64,000 nucleotides of DNA from Acidobacteriota bacterium (GTDB taxonomy: Bacteria > Acidobacteriota > Blastocatellia > Pyrinomonadales > Pyrinomonadaceae). The stretch spans positions 992,001 to 1,056,000 of the forward strand of contig JADKBM010000016.1 of the NCBI GenBank assembly GCA_016715115.1, in the 5' to 3' direction. The position numbers were made by a program, and so were the translations under genes. The notes beneath the pieces are model-generated. The model was not told where the DNA came from. It saw only the letters and a list, made by a program, of their open reading frames with translations, and ran no database searches. Positions 16,350 to 25,639 of this stretch are shown in pieces; position 1 is the first letter of the stretch; every line of letters begins with the position of its first letter.

Positions 16350-18884
16350 ATGGCAAAAAATCTAGTCATCGTCGAATCGCCGGCAAAGGCGAAAACAATC
16401 AACAAGTATCTTGGTAGCGATTACAAGGTCCTGGCGTCGATCGGTCATATCAAGGACCTGCCGATGAAGGAACTTGGTGTCGATATCGAGAATAACTTCG
16501 AACCGTTTTACGAGGTCATTCCCGATAGCAAGAAACGCAATAATAAAAAGACGGTGTCTGACTTGAAAAAGGCCGCCAAGGAATCGGAAGCGATCTTTCT
16601 CGCGGCCGACCCTGACCGCGAAGGCGAGGCGATCTGCCAGCATCTGAAAGAAGAACTCGTGCCTAAGAAAGGGGGCAAACCGTTCTTTCGGGTGATGTTC
16701 AACGAGATCACGAAAAAGGCTGTTCAAGAGGCGTTCAACCATCCGAAAGAGGTCAACCAGAACCTTGTCGATGCACAGCAGGCCCGCCGGATCCTCGACC
16801 GGCTCGTTGGTTACAAGGTCTCGCCGATCCTTTGGAAGACAATCGGCGGCAAGCTCTCCGCGGGACGTGTGCAAACCGTTGCCGTGCGGCTCGTCGTCGA
16901 GCGCGAACGCGAGATCGAGAACTTCGTCCAAACCGAATACTGGACGATCGTCGCCAACCTGAGCGCGAAACTCCCGCCGAAGTTCGATTCGAAACTCTAC
17001 AAGATCGAAGATCTGACGGTCAAAACGAGCGGGTTCGATCAGGATCTCAAAAAGACCGAGACACATATTAAAGACGGCGCGACCGCGAGGTCGATCGTCG
17101 ACGAGGCCGAACAGCAAACGTTCGTCGTCGAATCGGTCGCGACCAAAGAACGCAAACGCAACGCGACGCCGCCGTTCATCACGTCGAAACTTCAGCAGGA
17201 AGCGTCGCGGAAGTTTGGTTTTCCGGTCAAGAAAGCGATGTCGGTCGCGCAGAAGCTTTACGAAGGAATCGAGATCGGCGCCGAAGGCTCGGTCGGTCTG
17301 ATCACTTATATGCGCACCGATTCGACGCGTGTTTCAGACGCCGCGCTCGGCGAAGTTCGCGATTTCATCGGCTCGGAATACGGCGAACGCTATTTGCCCG
17401 CGAAACCGACGATGTACAAGACGAAAGGCGGCGCGCAGGATGCGCACGAAGCGATTCGCCCGACCGACGTCAATCGTACGCCCGAGAGCATCAAGCAATA
17501 TCTGAGTCCCGACGAATACAAGCTCTATCGTCTGATCTGGCAGCGCTTCGTGGCATCGCAGATGATGCCCGCGCTTTTCGATCAGACGACGATCGATATT
17601 CGCGCCGGACGTTTTCTCTTCCGCTCGACGGGCTCGGTCCAGAAATTCGACGGCTTTTTGAAGGTTTACCAGGAAGGCCGCGACGAAAAACCGGCGGAGG
17701 GCGAGGACGACGACGAGGAACGCAATCTTCCCCTCGTCGAAAAGGGCGAAACGCTGAAGCTGAATTCGATCAACGGCGAGGAGCATCACACCGAACCGCC
17801 GCCGCGGTACACCGAAGCGACGCTCGTCAAAGCGCTCGAAGAAAAGGGTATCGGACGGCCGTCGACCTACGCTTCGATTATGACGACGATCCAGGATCGC
17901 GAATACGTCGAACGGCTTGAGGGCCGTTTTCGTCCGACGCCGCTCGGCACGACCGTCAACGATCTGCTGACCGCCAGTTTTGAGGATCTTTTCAACGAAG
18001 CTTACACGGCCCGAATGGAAGGTCAGCTCGACGAGATCGAGGAAGGCAAACTCAATTGGCGTGACGCGATGCGCGGATTCTATGACAAATTCGCCGTCGA
18101 TCTGAAATCGGCCGAAGAGAGCATCAAGAACAAGAAAAAGGCGTCGATCCCGACCGAGCATATCTGCGAGAAATGCGGTGCCCAGATGGTCATCAAGTTT
18201 GGCCGTTTCGGACAATTTCTCGCCTGCTCCAACTACCCCGAATGCAAAACGACGCGGGAGGTTTCGAGCGTCAAACCGAAAACGGACACAGAAGGAAACG
18301 GCCAGTCAGAAGGCTCGGACCAAACTCCGGAAGTGCCGGTCTGCGAACTTTGCGGCCGCGAAATGGCGCTCAAGAAAGGTCGATTCGGAGCATTTTACGG
18401 ATGTACGGGCTATCCGGACTGCAAGAATATCCGCAAAATCGCTAAAGGCGACACGAAACCCGTCGCCCCGCCGGTCGAACTCGACGAGATATGTCCGCAG
18501 GACGGCGCGAATCTCGTTCGGCGCCAGGGCCGTTACGGTGAGTTTGTATCTTGTTCGAACTATCCGAAATGCGATTACGTGAAGCGTGAAACGGTCGGGG
18601 TCGCTTGCCCGAAATGCTCAAAGGGTGAGATCACGGTCAAGAAATCGCGCCGCGGCAAAGCGTTTTACGGCTGTTCGAACTATCCGAAATGCGACGCGGT
18701 TTTTTGGGATAAACCGGTCGCGATCCCGTGCCCGCAATGCAAGACGCCGTTTTTGCTCGACAAGACGCGGAAGGACGGAACGACGCGCTATTGCCAAAAC
18801 GAAGGGTGCGATTATAAAATTGCGGTGACCGGTGTTAATGTTACAGACGCAGGTGCATCCGATGCCAAGGTTTCGGCGAACTAA
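16350..18884 (+). CDS. topA: DNA topoisomerase I
   Basis: 844 residues. Toprim domain at the start (LVIVESPAKAKTINKYLG, AADPDREGEAICQHL), then the type IA catalytic core with the active tyrosine Tyr320 in LITYMRTDSTR. Four C-terminal zinc-ribbon units (CEKCGAQM.., CELCGREM.., CPQDGANL.., CPKCSKGE..) plus a fifth partly degenerate one finish the protein. It relaxes negative supercoils through a 5'-phosphotyrosine intermediate. Length agrees with zinc-finger-rich TopA of Acidobacteriota. It probably has its own promoter, since REP repeats separate it from dprA. Confidence 0.97.
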   Translation: MAKNLVIVESPAKAKTINKYLGSDYKVLASIGHIKDLPMKELGVDIENNFEPFYEVIPDSKKRNNKKTVSDLKKAAKESEAIFLAADPDREGEAICQHLKEELVPKKGGKPFFRVMFNEITKKAVQEAFNHPKEVNQNLVDAQQARRILDRLVGYKVSPILWKTIGGKLSAGRVQTVAVRLVVEREREIENFVQTEYWTIVANLSAKLPPKFDSKLYKIEDLTVKTSGFDQDLKKTETHIKDGATARSIVDEAEQQTFVVESVATKERKRNATPPFITSKLQQEASRKFGFPVKKAMSVAQKLYEGIEIGAEGSVGLITYMRTDSTRVSDAALGEVRDFIGSEYGERYLPAKPTMYKTKGGAQDAHEAIRPTDVNRTPESIKQYLSPDEYKLYRLIWQRFVASQMMPALFDQTTIDIRAGRFLFRSTGSVQKFDGFLKVYQEGRDEKPAEGEDDDEERNLPLVEKGETLKLNSINGEEHHTEPPPRYTEATLVKALEEKGIGRPSTYASIMTTIQDREYVERLEGRFRPTPLGTTVNDLLTASFEDLFNEAYTARMEGQLDEIEEGKLNWRDAMRGFYDKFAVDLKSAEESIKNKKKASIPTEHICEKCGAQMVIKFGRFGQFLACSNYPECKTTREVSSVKPKTDTEGNGQSEGSDQTPEVPVCELCGREMALKKGRFGAFYGCTGYPDCKNIRKIAKGDTKPVAPPVELDEICPQDGANLVRRQGRYGEFVSCSNYPKCDYVKRETVGVACPKCSKGEITVKKSRRGKAFYGCSNYPKCDAVFWDKPVAIPCPQCKTPFLLDKTRKDGTTRYCQNEGCDYKIAVTGVNVTDAGASDAKVSAN

Positions 18885-19000
18885 CCAAGGGTAGATTTTG
18901 AATTTCTCCGCAGGACGCGGCAGTTTGCTGAAGCCCGGCCAATTGCTTGACGGGCGTCCTCGTGTCATCTGCATTCGTTGTGATTGCAGAGTTTAGCAGG

Positions 19001-19582
19001 ATGAACGAAAACATTCAGTTTCTTCAGGCGTTTCTCAAGAATCCGCTCAAGGTCGGCTCGATAGCGCCGTCCTCGCCGGAACTTGCGGCGGCGATGATCG
19101 CAGGGATGAAACCCGAAAGAGACAATATCGTCCTCGAACTTGGCGTCGGAACCGGCGCGATCACGAAATTCCTGCAGGAGATCATCCCCGATGAAGAATC
19201 GTATCTTGGTATCGAACTTGACCGGGATCTCGTTCGTTCTCTGAAACGCAATTATCCGGATTTGAAGATCGTTTGCGGCAATGCGTGCGAAACGGTTTCG
19301 ATCCATCAGAGATCCGGACTCGGAAAAGTCGGTTTTGTGATCTGTTGCCTGCCGTTCGTTTCGCTTCCAAACGAAGTCGGGGACAAGATCTTGAGCGAGA
19401 TCGACCTGCTGATGCAGAACGGATGCACGTTTCGGACGTTTCAATACGCGCACGGCTACTATATGCCGTCGGCGATCAAACTCCGCGAGTTTATGCGCGC
19501 GCGCTACGGCAAATCAAAACGCAGCCCGTTGATCGTCAAGAACGTTCCCCCGGCGTACACGCTGACCTGGGCGACAAAGTGA
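19001..19582 (+). CDS. Class I SAM-dependent methyltransferase (phospholipid N-methyltransferase-like)
   Basis: 193 residues from the ATG at 19001; the in-frame extension upstream has no matching start signals. It starts MNENIQFLQAFLKNPLKVGS then SIAPSSPELAAAM, as in PmtA-type phospholipid N-methyltransferases and rRNA-dimethylase-like relatives. The SAM-binding motif I is VLELGVGTGAITKFL and motif II YLGIELDRDL. It could methylate phosphatidylethanolamine, but the substrate is inferred from the N-terminal signature only. Confidence 0.75.
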   Translation: MNENIQFLQAFLKNPLKVGSIAPSSPELAAAMIAGMKPERDNIVLELGVGTGAITKFLQEIIPDEESYLGIELDRDLVRSLKRNYPDLKIVCGNACETVSIHQRSGLGKVGFVICCLPFVSLPNEVGDKILSEIDLLMQNGCTFRTFQYAHGYYMPSAIKLREFMRARYGKSKRSPLIVKNVPPAYTLTWATK

Positions 19583-19627
19583 TTTGCGATTTGCGATTTG
19601 CGATTTGCGATTTGCGATTTGCGATTT
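19582..19627. repeat. ATTTGCG heptamer array
   Basis: Six tandem GATTTGC units directly after the methyltransferase stop codon, the same unit as at 2712-2796. Confidence 0.92.
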
Positions 19628-19788
19628 GTTAAGTGTTCGACGGCATTTCCGCTCTGCGGTTGCTTCGGTTCTTTTTTTCAGTTTATTTTCGCAGAAGTCG
19701 GATTTATTCGGTCAAGTTGAAACGATTCCATTCAGTTTCGCGTCTTTGTCCTCAGGCTTATCATTATCATCCAGGAGAAATCAATCTA

Positions 19789-21537
19789 ATGTTACGACGC
19801 AGAGTAATCAGCGCGTTCTTGCTACTGGCATTCTTGTTGCCGACGGCCGCGCTCGCAGAAACGAATCCGATCTATCAGGCGCCGAAAGACGTCATCGACA
19901 AGATCAAGGAAGAAGGAACGAAGAATTCGCAGGTAATGAAAACGCTCAGTTACCTGACCGACGTTATTGGCGGGCGTCTTACCGCATCGCCAAATCTGAA
20001 ACGCGCCAACGAATGGACGCGCGACACGATGGCGAAATGGGGGATGCAAAACGCAAAACTCGAGGCGTGGGGACCGTTCGGACGCGGTTGGGAACTCAAG
20101 CGGTTTTCGGCTCAGGTTTCGTCTCCATATTCCTTTCCGCTGATCGCCTATCCGAAAGCTTGGTCGCCGGGAATCAGCGTGCCGATGCCCGCTCCGGCCG
20201 TGAACCCCAAAGACAAAAAGAGCAAGGTCGCGACGATGCCTGTCCAGACATCGTCGGTCCTGACGTCGGACGTCGTCTTTTTCGATGCCAAGACCGACGC
20301 CGACTTCGCGAAGTTCAAAGGGCAGCTTAAGGGCAAGATCGTTCTGATGTCGGACCTCCGCGAGGTCAAGGCTGATTTTGAAGGAATGGGCGAACGCTTG
20401 ACCGACAAACAACTGCTCGAAATGGCGAACTCGCCGGATCCGGCCAGCGTTCAGCGTCCCGGCGGACAGGGTAATCCGGCCCAGATGCAGGCACGCCTCG
20501 AGCGCTTCATCGCCGGTGCGAGACGCGCCAAGTTCCTGATCGAGGAAGGCGCCGCGCTTGTCGTCGACAACAGCGGCAACGGAAGCGGCGGTACGATCTT
20601 CGTTTCGGGGGCGTCGGTCGCGGCCGACATTCCGGCGAATCCGATGGACTTTTTCACGCAACGACGCCTTTCGGCCTGGGACAAAGAGGCCGAATCGAAA
20701 ATGGTTCCGCAAATAACGGTCGCGACCGAGGACTACAACCGTCTGGTGAGAATGCTCCAGGCGGGCGAAAAGGTCCAACTGACGGTCGATCTCGCGGTCC
20801 AATATCACGATGAAGATACGATGGCGTACAACACCGTCGCCGAAATTCCGGGAACCGATCCGACGCTCAAGGAAGAACTCGTGATGCTCGGCGGGCATAT
20901 CGATTCGTGGCACGCGGGCACCGGCGCGACCGACAACGCGGCCGGTGTCGCGGTGGCTATGGAAGCGGCGCGCATCATTCAGACCCTTGGACTTAAGCCG
21001 CGCCGGACGATTCGCGTCGGTCTCTGGTCAGGCGAAGAGCAGGGCCTTTTCGGCTCGTCGAATTACGTTAAACAACATTTCGGCGAAATGAAGGGCGGCG
21101 GCAACATATTCGGCATCCCGCAGCCGAACGCACAGAAACCGGAACTGATCAAGGGAGCGGATTACGACAAACTCTCTGCTTATTACAATCTCGACAACGG
21201 GACCGGAAAGATCCGCGGGGTCTATATGCAGGGCAACGCTGCTGTCGCGCCGATCTTCCGGGCGTGGCTCGCGCCGTTCGGCGAAATGGGCGCTTCGACG
21301 CTGACGATGCAGAACACGGGCGGAACTGATCACCTGGCGTTCGACCGAGTCGGGCTTCCGGGCTTCCAGTTCATCCAGGACGAGATCGAGTACGACACAC
21401 GGACTCACCACTCGAACCAGGACGTCTACGACCGCATCCAGGCCGACGATATGAAACAGGCCGCGATCATTATGGCCGCGTTTGTTTATCAGACCGCGAT
21501 GATGGACGAGAAAATGCCGCGCAAGCCGATGAGGTAA
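19789..21537 (+). CDS. Secreted M28-family zinc peptidase
   Basis: 582 residues from the ATG at 19789 (AGGAGA upstream). Signal peptide MLRRRVISAFLLLAFLLPTA, cleaved near ALAE. Residues about 130-330 resemble a protease-associated (PA) domain. The catalytic M28 region has the zinc ligands and general base in GGHIDSWHAGTGATDNAAG and SGEEQGLFGS, and ends with HHSNQDVYDRI, which supplies the last histidine. It should be a periplasmic or secreted aminopeptidase or carboxypeptidase (glutamate carboxypeptidase II-like). A terminator follows about 20 bases after the stop. Confidence 0.9.
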   Translation: MLRRRVISAFLLLAFLLPTAALAETNPIYQAPKDVIDKIKEEGTKNSQVMKTLSYLTDVIGGRLTASPNLKRANEWTRDTMAKWGMQNAKLEAWGPFGRGWELKRFSAQVSSPYSFPLIAYPKAWSPGISVPMPAPAVNPKDKKSKVATMPVQTSSVLTSDVVFFDAKTDADFAKFKGQLKGKIVLMSDLREVKADFEGMGERLTDKQLLEMANSPDPASVQRPGGQGNPAQMQARLERFIAGARRAKFLIEEGAALVVDNSGNGSGGTIFVSGASVAADIPANPMDFFTQRRLSAWDKEAESKMVPQITVATEDYNRLVRMLQAGEKVQLTVDLAVQYHDEDTMAYNTVAEIPGTDPTLKEELVMLGGHIDSWHAGTGATDNAAGVAVAMEAARIIQTLGLKPRRTIRVGLWSGEEQGLFGSSNYVKQHFGEMKGGGNIFGIPQPNAQKPELIKGADYDKLSAYYNLDNGTGKIRGVYMQGNAAVAPIFRAWLAPFGEMGASTLTMQNTGGTDHLAFDRVGLPGFQFIQDEIEYDTRTHHSNQDVYDRIQADDMKQAAIIMAAFVYQTAMMDEKMPRKPMR

Positions 21538-21558
21538 GCAGGTCAAGCGAGAAGCGAA

Positions 21559-21605
21559 AAAAAGGCAGGATTTTCGGAAATCGATCCGAATTCCTGCCTT
21601 TTTCT
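21559..21605 (+). terminator. Terminator after the M28 peptidase gene
   Basis: A-rich left arm AAAAAGGCAGGA pairs with TCCTGCCTTTTT, extended by TCGGA/TCCGA with one bulge around an AATCGA loop. The T-rich right arm lies 20 bases after the stop. It can work in both directions. Confidence 0.85.
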
Positions 21606-21642
21606 TCTTGGCCCCAAAACGGTTCGACGGGTCGGCTTGAGA

Positions 21643-21816
21643 CCTAAACGCGCGACCGACACGCCGGCGCCCGGCGATTACGACGGCAAGCTTGACGCGG
21701 CGGTCTTCCGACCGTCGAACGCGACGTGGTACGTCCAGCGCTCGACCGCCGGAACGCTCATTCAGCAGTTCGGGGTATCGACCGACAACCCCGTTCCTTC
21801 GGCGTTCATTCCTTAG
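21643..21816 (+). pseudogene. C-terminal remnant of an FG-GAP/VCBS repeat protein
   Basis: In frame from about 21655 to the TAG at 21816 the sequence reads DTPAPGDYDGKLDAAVFRPS, NATWYVQRSTAG, QQFGVSTDNPVPSAFIP and stop. This is the last FG-GAP-like repeat and C-terminus of a secreted repeat protein, close in pattern to the repeats in the large RHS protein at 52-58 kb. There is no start codon or upstream part. It is a relic of a lost gene, perhaps deleted by recombination. Confidence 0.75.
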
Positions 21817-21924
21817 GCAGGCGACCGATATAGTCATCGAGACGGTCGAGTGATGGGCTTAAGGCACTTGATGGACGGGCAAAAGTCGCGCTATCTTTCG
21901 TCTATTGCAGAACGGGAGATTGTT

Positions 21925-22749
21925 ATGAGAATGCTGTTTTCGGCACTGTTCATTCTGGCACTCGGCTCAGAGATCTATTCCCAATCCGGGACGGTTTTGA
22001 TCGCGCACGACAACTATCTGGTCGGCGGATCGCGCGACGGAAAATGGCTTAAGGAAGACGAAGTGTCGGCGAGCTTCGGAAAACCTTCGAAATTCGTTGT
22101 CGTTGACTCGTTCGTGACCGGCAAAACGTCCGAGGTTTACGGCACGCTCGGAGAGCTTGGCTGCGGTGCGAATCAATACTATTTCGGAAATACGGCGAAG
22201 ATTCCGGACGACGTCTTCGATGACGGGACGCTAAGGCCGACGCTGGCGATCGGCGCGGACGCGAACTGGAATCCGATGCCGCGCAGCCCCAAGAAACTCA
22301 ATCCGGCGGCTTATCGGAAGATCGCTCTCGACTTTCTCCGATCCAAGGGAATTAGAGTCAAAACGGTAAAGATCGAAAAAGTTGTTTCGATCGATCTCGA
22401 AGGTGACGGCACCCAGGAGATCTTTATCGAAGCGACGAATTACAAGGACAGGAACGGCGAGATCCAGTCGTTGCCGCGCGCCGGGAATTATTCGTTCGTC
22501 TTGATGAGAAGGACGGTCGGCGGGAAGACCAAGAATTACCTCATCGAAGGCGAGTTTTATCCGACGAAACCCGTAGACCCTGACTACATCAGCGAGTATG
22601 ATCTTTCGGCGATCGCCGATCTCAACGGCGACGGGAAAATGGAAGTTGTTTTGAAGGGTCTGTTTTCTTACGGAGGCGTCTCAAGCGATGTTTATGAGTC
22701 CGCGGGAAGCGCCTTGAATAACGTTTTGTCGATTGAATGCGGGGACTAG
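21925..22749 (+). CDS. Secreted protein of unknown function
   Basis: 274 residues from the ATG at 21925 (GGGAGA upstream). The signal peptide MRMLFSALFILALGSEIYSQ is clear. The rest has two Ca-binding-like stretches, DLEGDGTQEIFIEA and DLNGDGKMEVVLKG, the kind found in FG-GAP/integrin-like repeats and common in Blastocatellia secreted proteins. I do not recognise the family. It ends eight bases before the zinc-ribbon gene, probably co-transcribed. Confidence 0.75.
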   Translation: MRMLFSALFILALGSEIYSQSGTVLIAHDNYLVGGSRDGKWLKEDEVSASFGKPSKFVVVDSFVTGKTSEVYGTLGELGCGANQYYFGNTAKIPDDVFDDGTLRPTLAIGADANWNPMPRSPKKLNPAAYRKIALDFLRSKGIRVKTVKIEKVVSIDLEGDGTQEIFIEATNYKDRNGEIQSLPRAGNYSFVLMRRTVGGKTKNYLIEGEFYPTKPVDPDYISEYDLSAIADLNGDGKMEVVLKGLFSYGGVSSDVYESAGSALNNVLSIECGD

Positions 22750-22757
22750 GCGGCGTT

Positions 22758-23489
22758 ATGATCCGAATGAAATGCAGACAATGCGGGAGTGAGATCACAA
22801 ATGACGCCGGCGCGAAGCTGTCGTTCTGCAACAATTGCGGTGCCGCGATCAACAGCATTTCCGCCGGAGACGAAATAGGTCGCGATCCGAAAGGCCGGTT
22901 CTTTCCGGGCCTGGTCCTTGGAGCCGGTTTGACGCTCTTCCTAGGCGGTGCGGCTTATCTTCTGACGATATATCTGACTTCGTCGGTTTCGACCACCGGA
23001 GCGCCATCGGCAAAGTCGTCGCCGTGGATCAGACTGCCGGGATCGAATTCGGTTTCGGCTTCTGAGATCACCCAAGTCGTGTTTTCTGAACGAAGTCACG
23101 CCGGTCCGCTTGTCGGGTCAGACGAAAGCTATACGACGTCGGGCGCGACGAGCTTTTCGAGCGACGGCGCGGCAATCAAGACCACCGGCGCCAAAATTTA
23201 CGACACTGGAAAGAAGCAAGGATCCGGGGGGCAAAGATATCAGGCAGTGATATCAACCGACCAATTCCAACGCCTTGCGCAAGTGTTGGTTGACAACGAT
23301 TTTTCAAAGCTCGGGGACTCGCCCGATAGAATTACGGACACGAGGGAATACAGACTTATCGTGACCTATTCGGGCACGACCAAGACGATCCTGACGAGCA
23401 ATATCGGAAAAGACACGGATGAAGTAAAGGCGATTCTCGACGCCTTCGAGTCGCTACAAAGTCAGGTCGAGTGGAAATTAACCAACTGA
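22758..23489 (+). CDS. Zinc-ribbon single-pass membrane protein of unknown function
   Basis: 243 residues from the ATG at 22758. An N-terminal zinc ribbon (CRQCGSEI..CNNCGAAI) is followed by a transmembrane helix (LVLGAGLTLFLGGAAYLLTI). The extracytoplasmic region of about 170 residues has the sequence IRLPGSNSVSASEITQVVFS and a cystatin/lipoprotein-like tail. The tail resembles sequence families described as 'DUF6438' in Acidobacteriota, but I am not certain. Eight bases separate it from the preceding secreted protein gene. Confidence 0.7.
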   Translation: MIRMKCRQCGSEITNDAGAKLSFCNNCGAAINSISAGDEIGRDPKGRFFPGLVLGAGLTLFLGGAAYLLTIYLTSSVSTTGAPSAKSSPWIRLPGSNSVSASEITQVVFSERSHAGPLVGSDESYTTSGATSFSSDGAAIKTTGAKIYDTGKKQGSGGQRYQAVISTDQFQRLAQVLVDNDFSKLGDSPDRITDTREYRLIVTYSGTTKTILTSNIGKDTDEVKAILDAFESLQSQVEWKLTN

Positions 23490-23569
23490 TCGTGGCAACC
23501 GATACTTCGGTTCCGAATTTCAATCGTGACGAAAAATTTAGCTATGAAAAATAAACCCCTACCGCACTG

Positions 23570-23787
23570 ATGGCGGCGATTCTGCCGATACTGGTGCTGG
23601 TTCTCGGCTGCAGCCGTTTGGCAGGACTCAAAACAAACTACCTCGAAAGCGATAATGCGGCGAAAGCCGTCGCCGACGTCAGGTCGAAGGTTCGCTCCGG
23701 GAGGGGAAAAACGAAGGATCCGTGAATTTCGACCTGACGGACGGATCGGAGATCAATGCGTCCCGAAACGGACGCGGAATAGACTAA
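23570..23787 (+). pseudogene. Small lipoprotein gene broken by a frameshift
   Basis: The first half, ATG at 23570, reads MAAILPILVLVLGCSRLAG, a signal peptide with lipobox VLGC, and continues to a stop at 23725. From about 23700 another frame carries KNEGSVNFDLTDGSEINASR and ends at TAA 23785-23787. The two halves fit one lipoprotein of about 75 residues. An in-frame ATG at 23544 (MKNKPLPH) reads into TGA after eight codons, hinting at a second indel. It meets the convergent GNAT gene at its stop. Confidence 0.5.
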
Positions 23788-24299
23788 TCTACATAAAGAT
23801 CAAGTTCCAGGAATAGCGTCTCGCCGTAGGGGTTGTGGTAATACGGAGGGATTTCGCGGAAGCCGTAGGATTCGTAGAGACACACGGCTTTTTCCATTTT
23901 CGGGGGATAGGTGTCGAGGCGGAGTTTCTTGTAACCGAGTGCTTTTGCTTCGGCGATCAGCGTTTCGATCAGCGCAACGCCGATTCCCTTTCCGCGAAAC
24001 CCGTCGCGGACAAAAAGCCGCTTCATTTCGCAGATTCCTTCTTCGAGTTTTCTGAGCGCGATGCAACCGGCAAGTTCGTTCGATTCGTATGCGAGCCAGA
24101 GACGGCCATCCGGCCGCGCGTATTCGCCCGGCAAGTTAGCGAGTTCTTCGTCGAAATTCTGAAAGCAAAGCGCGAGTCCGAACCACGCCTGATACTCGAC
24201 GAAAAGATGCCGCGCGAGTTCGATCTGTTCCGGAGATTTGGCCTCGATGATGTTCATTCTGATCGTCGCGGAGTCGGCGCATTTCGCAGGCAATGTCAC
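23784..24299 (-). CDS. GNAT-family N-acetyltransferase
   Basis: 171 residues if started at the GTG at 24299, which overlaps the ribE stop (GTGA); the ATG at 24257 (MNIIEAKSPEQIELARHLF, 157 residues) is the more usual N-terminus. Acetyl-CoA motif A is RDGFRGKGIGVALIETLI and motif B LDTYPPKMEKAVCLYESYGF, ending with the family-typical PYYHNPYGETLFLELDL. It transfers acetyl groups from acetyl-CoA to an unknown substrate. Translation is likely coupled to ribE. Confidence 0.88.
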   Translation of the reverse strand: MTLPAKCADSATIRMNIIEAKSPEQIELARHLFVEYQAWFGLALCFQNFDEELANLPGEYARPDGRLWLAYESNELAGCIALRKLEEGICEMKRLFVRDGFRGKGIGVALIETLIAEAKALGYKKLRLDTYPPKMEKAVCLYESYGFREIPPYYHNPYGETLFLELDLYVD

Positions 24300-24946
24300 T
24301 TCAAGTATCCGAGTTCCCCTAACTTCTCCATCGTTACCTCCGTCGGCTTGTCAGCCGCCGAATGCGTCAGGATCCGTTCGACATATTTTGCGATCATATC
24401 GGTTTCGAGATTGACCGCGTCACCCGATTTGAGTGACGAGAGATTCGTCATCGTCCAGGTTTTCGGAATGATCGCGATCTCGAACCAGTCATCCCCGAGT
24501 TCGGCGACCGTCAACGAAATGCCTTCAACCGAGATCGATCCCTTGTAGATCAGATACTTTCCGATCTCGTTCGGAAATCCGATTCGGACGGTCCAGAAAT
24601 CGCCGCTTCTGCCCGCCGAAACGAACGTTCCGCGGGCATCGACGTGACCTTGAACGATATGCCCGCCGAGGCGCGTCGCCGGCGTCACGGCGCGTTCGAG
24701 ATTGACGGGCGTCCCCGCGGCGAGCGATCCAAGCGTCGTCATTTTCAGCGTTTCGCCCGAAACATCGGCCGTAAACGAGTCTTTTTCAACTCCGAGCGCC
24801 GTCAAACAGACACCATTGACCGCGATTGAGTCGCCGTCCTTCGTCTCTGCCGTAACGACCTTCGCCGCGATCCGGATCCGGGCGCCCGACGCGCTTTTGT
24901 CGAGCGACGAGACCTTTCCAAGTTCTTCGATAATTCCCGTAAACAC
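24296..24946 (-). CDS. ribE: Riboflavin synthase, alpha subunit
   Basis: 216 residues. It opens MFTGIIEELGKV, the invariant riboflavin synthase start. It has two lumazine-binding repeats, the first with SIAVNGVCLTA and the second with GSISVEGISLTVAEL, joined by GGHIVQGHVD. It dismutates two 6,7-dimethyl-8-ribityllumazine molecules into riboflavin and a pyrimidine. No other rib genes are nearby. It overlaps the GNAT gene by four bases. Confidence 0.96.
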   Translation of the reverse strand: MFTGIIEELGKVSSLDKSASGARIRIAAKVVTAETKDGDSIAVNGVCLTALGVEKDSFTADVSGETLKMTTLGSLAAGTPVNLERAVTPATRLGGHIVQGHVDARGTFVSAGRSGDFWTVRIGFPNEIGKYLIYKGSISVEGISLTVAELGDDWFEIAIIPKTWTMTNLSSLKSGDAVNLETDMIAKYVERILTHSAADKPTEVTMEKLGELGYLK

Positions 24947-25111
24947 GTTCTTCCAACTTCCTGAGAATCAAAATTTCCAGCCCTTTACCGTAACGCTATC
25001 ATACTTGAAAATCGAACCATAGCGCGGCCCCTGGTTCGTTAAACTTCTATCCCCGAAGTGATAAGATTGAATTGAAAATATGTTCGATCGTTTCGAAGGA
25101 GGTCAAAACGA

Positions 25112-25600
25112 ATGATCTACGATGTTGAGTTGGTTCCACAGAGCACGAATATGTCGTGTTGGGCAGCAAGTATGGCGATGATCCTCGGTTGGCGCGATCA
25201 GGCGTCATACGATCCGCAGCGAATCGCGCAAAATCCAGGCGGCACGAATTATATGCCGCAATTTGCGCATAACGGACCGGGACTGGACCCGAACGACCGG
25301 TACATTCTCGAGCGAAACGGATTCGTTCTCGAAGCCCCGCAGTGCTACACGCCGGCCGCCATCGAGGCGATGCTGATGCAGTACGGACCGTTGTGGTTTG
25401 CTGGACTTGTTCCGGAAGGGCCGCACATCCGGGTTATTCGCGGAATGACCGGCGACCAGGTTTACGTCAACGACCCGTCTCCGGTCGACAGCGGCTCACA
25501 ATATCGCCGCTCATTCGGCGACATTTTCGGCGAGATGGAAACGCTCGGCGCGCAGGAACTCAACCAGCCGTCGCCGGTTTACATCGCCCATCTTCAGTAA
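25112..25600 (+). CDS. AvrRpt2/papain-like cysteine protease, copy 1
   Basis: 162 residues, ATG at 25112 after AAGGAGG. It begins with VPQSTNMSCWAASMAMIL. Predicted catalytic residues are Gln10, Cys16 (SCWAAS), His105 (GPHIRVI) and Asn120/Asp121 (VNDP), as in the papain-like AvrRpt2 peptidase family (C70). It has no signal peptide. AvrRpt2 is a type III effector of Pseudomonas syringae, but related single-domain proteins occur in many soil bacteria with unknown roles. A second copy of equal length lies 486 bases downstream, with a broken secreted-protein gene between them. Confidence 0.82.
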   Translation: MIYDVELVPQSTNMSCWAASMAMILGWRDQASYDPQRIAQNPGGTNYMPQFAHNGPGLDPNDRYILERNGFVLEAPQCYTPAAIEAMLMQYGPLWFAGLVPEGPHIRVIRGMTGDQVYVNDPSPVDSGSQYRRSFGDIFGEMETLGAQELNQPSPVYIAHLQ

Positions 25601-25639
25601 AACCGATTGTCGCGATATCGCTCCCACTCAGCGAATACT

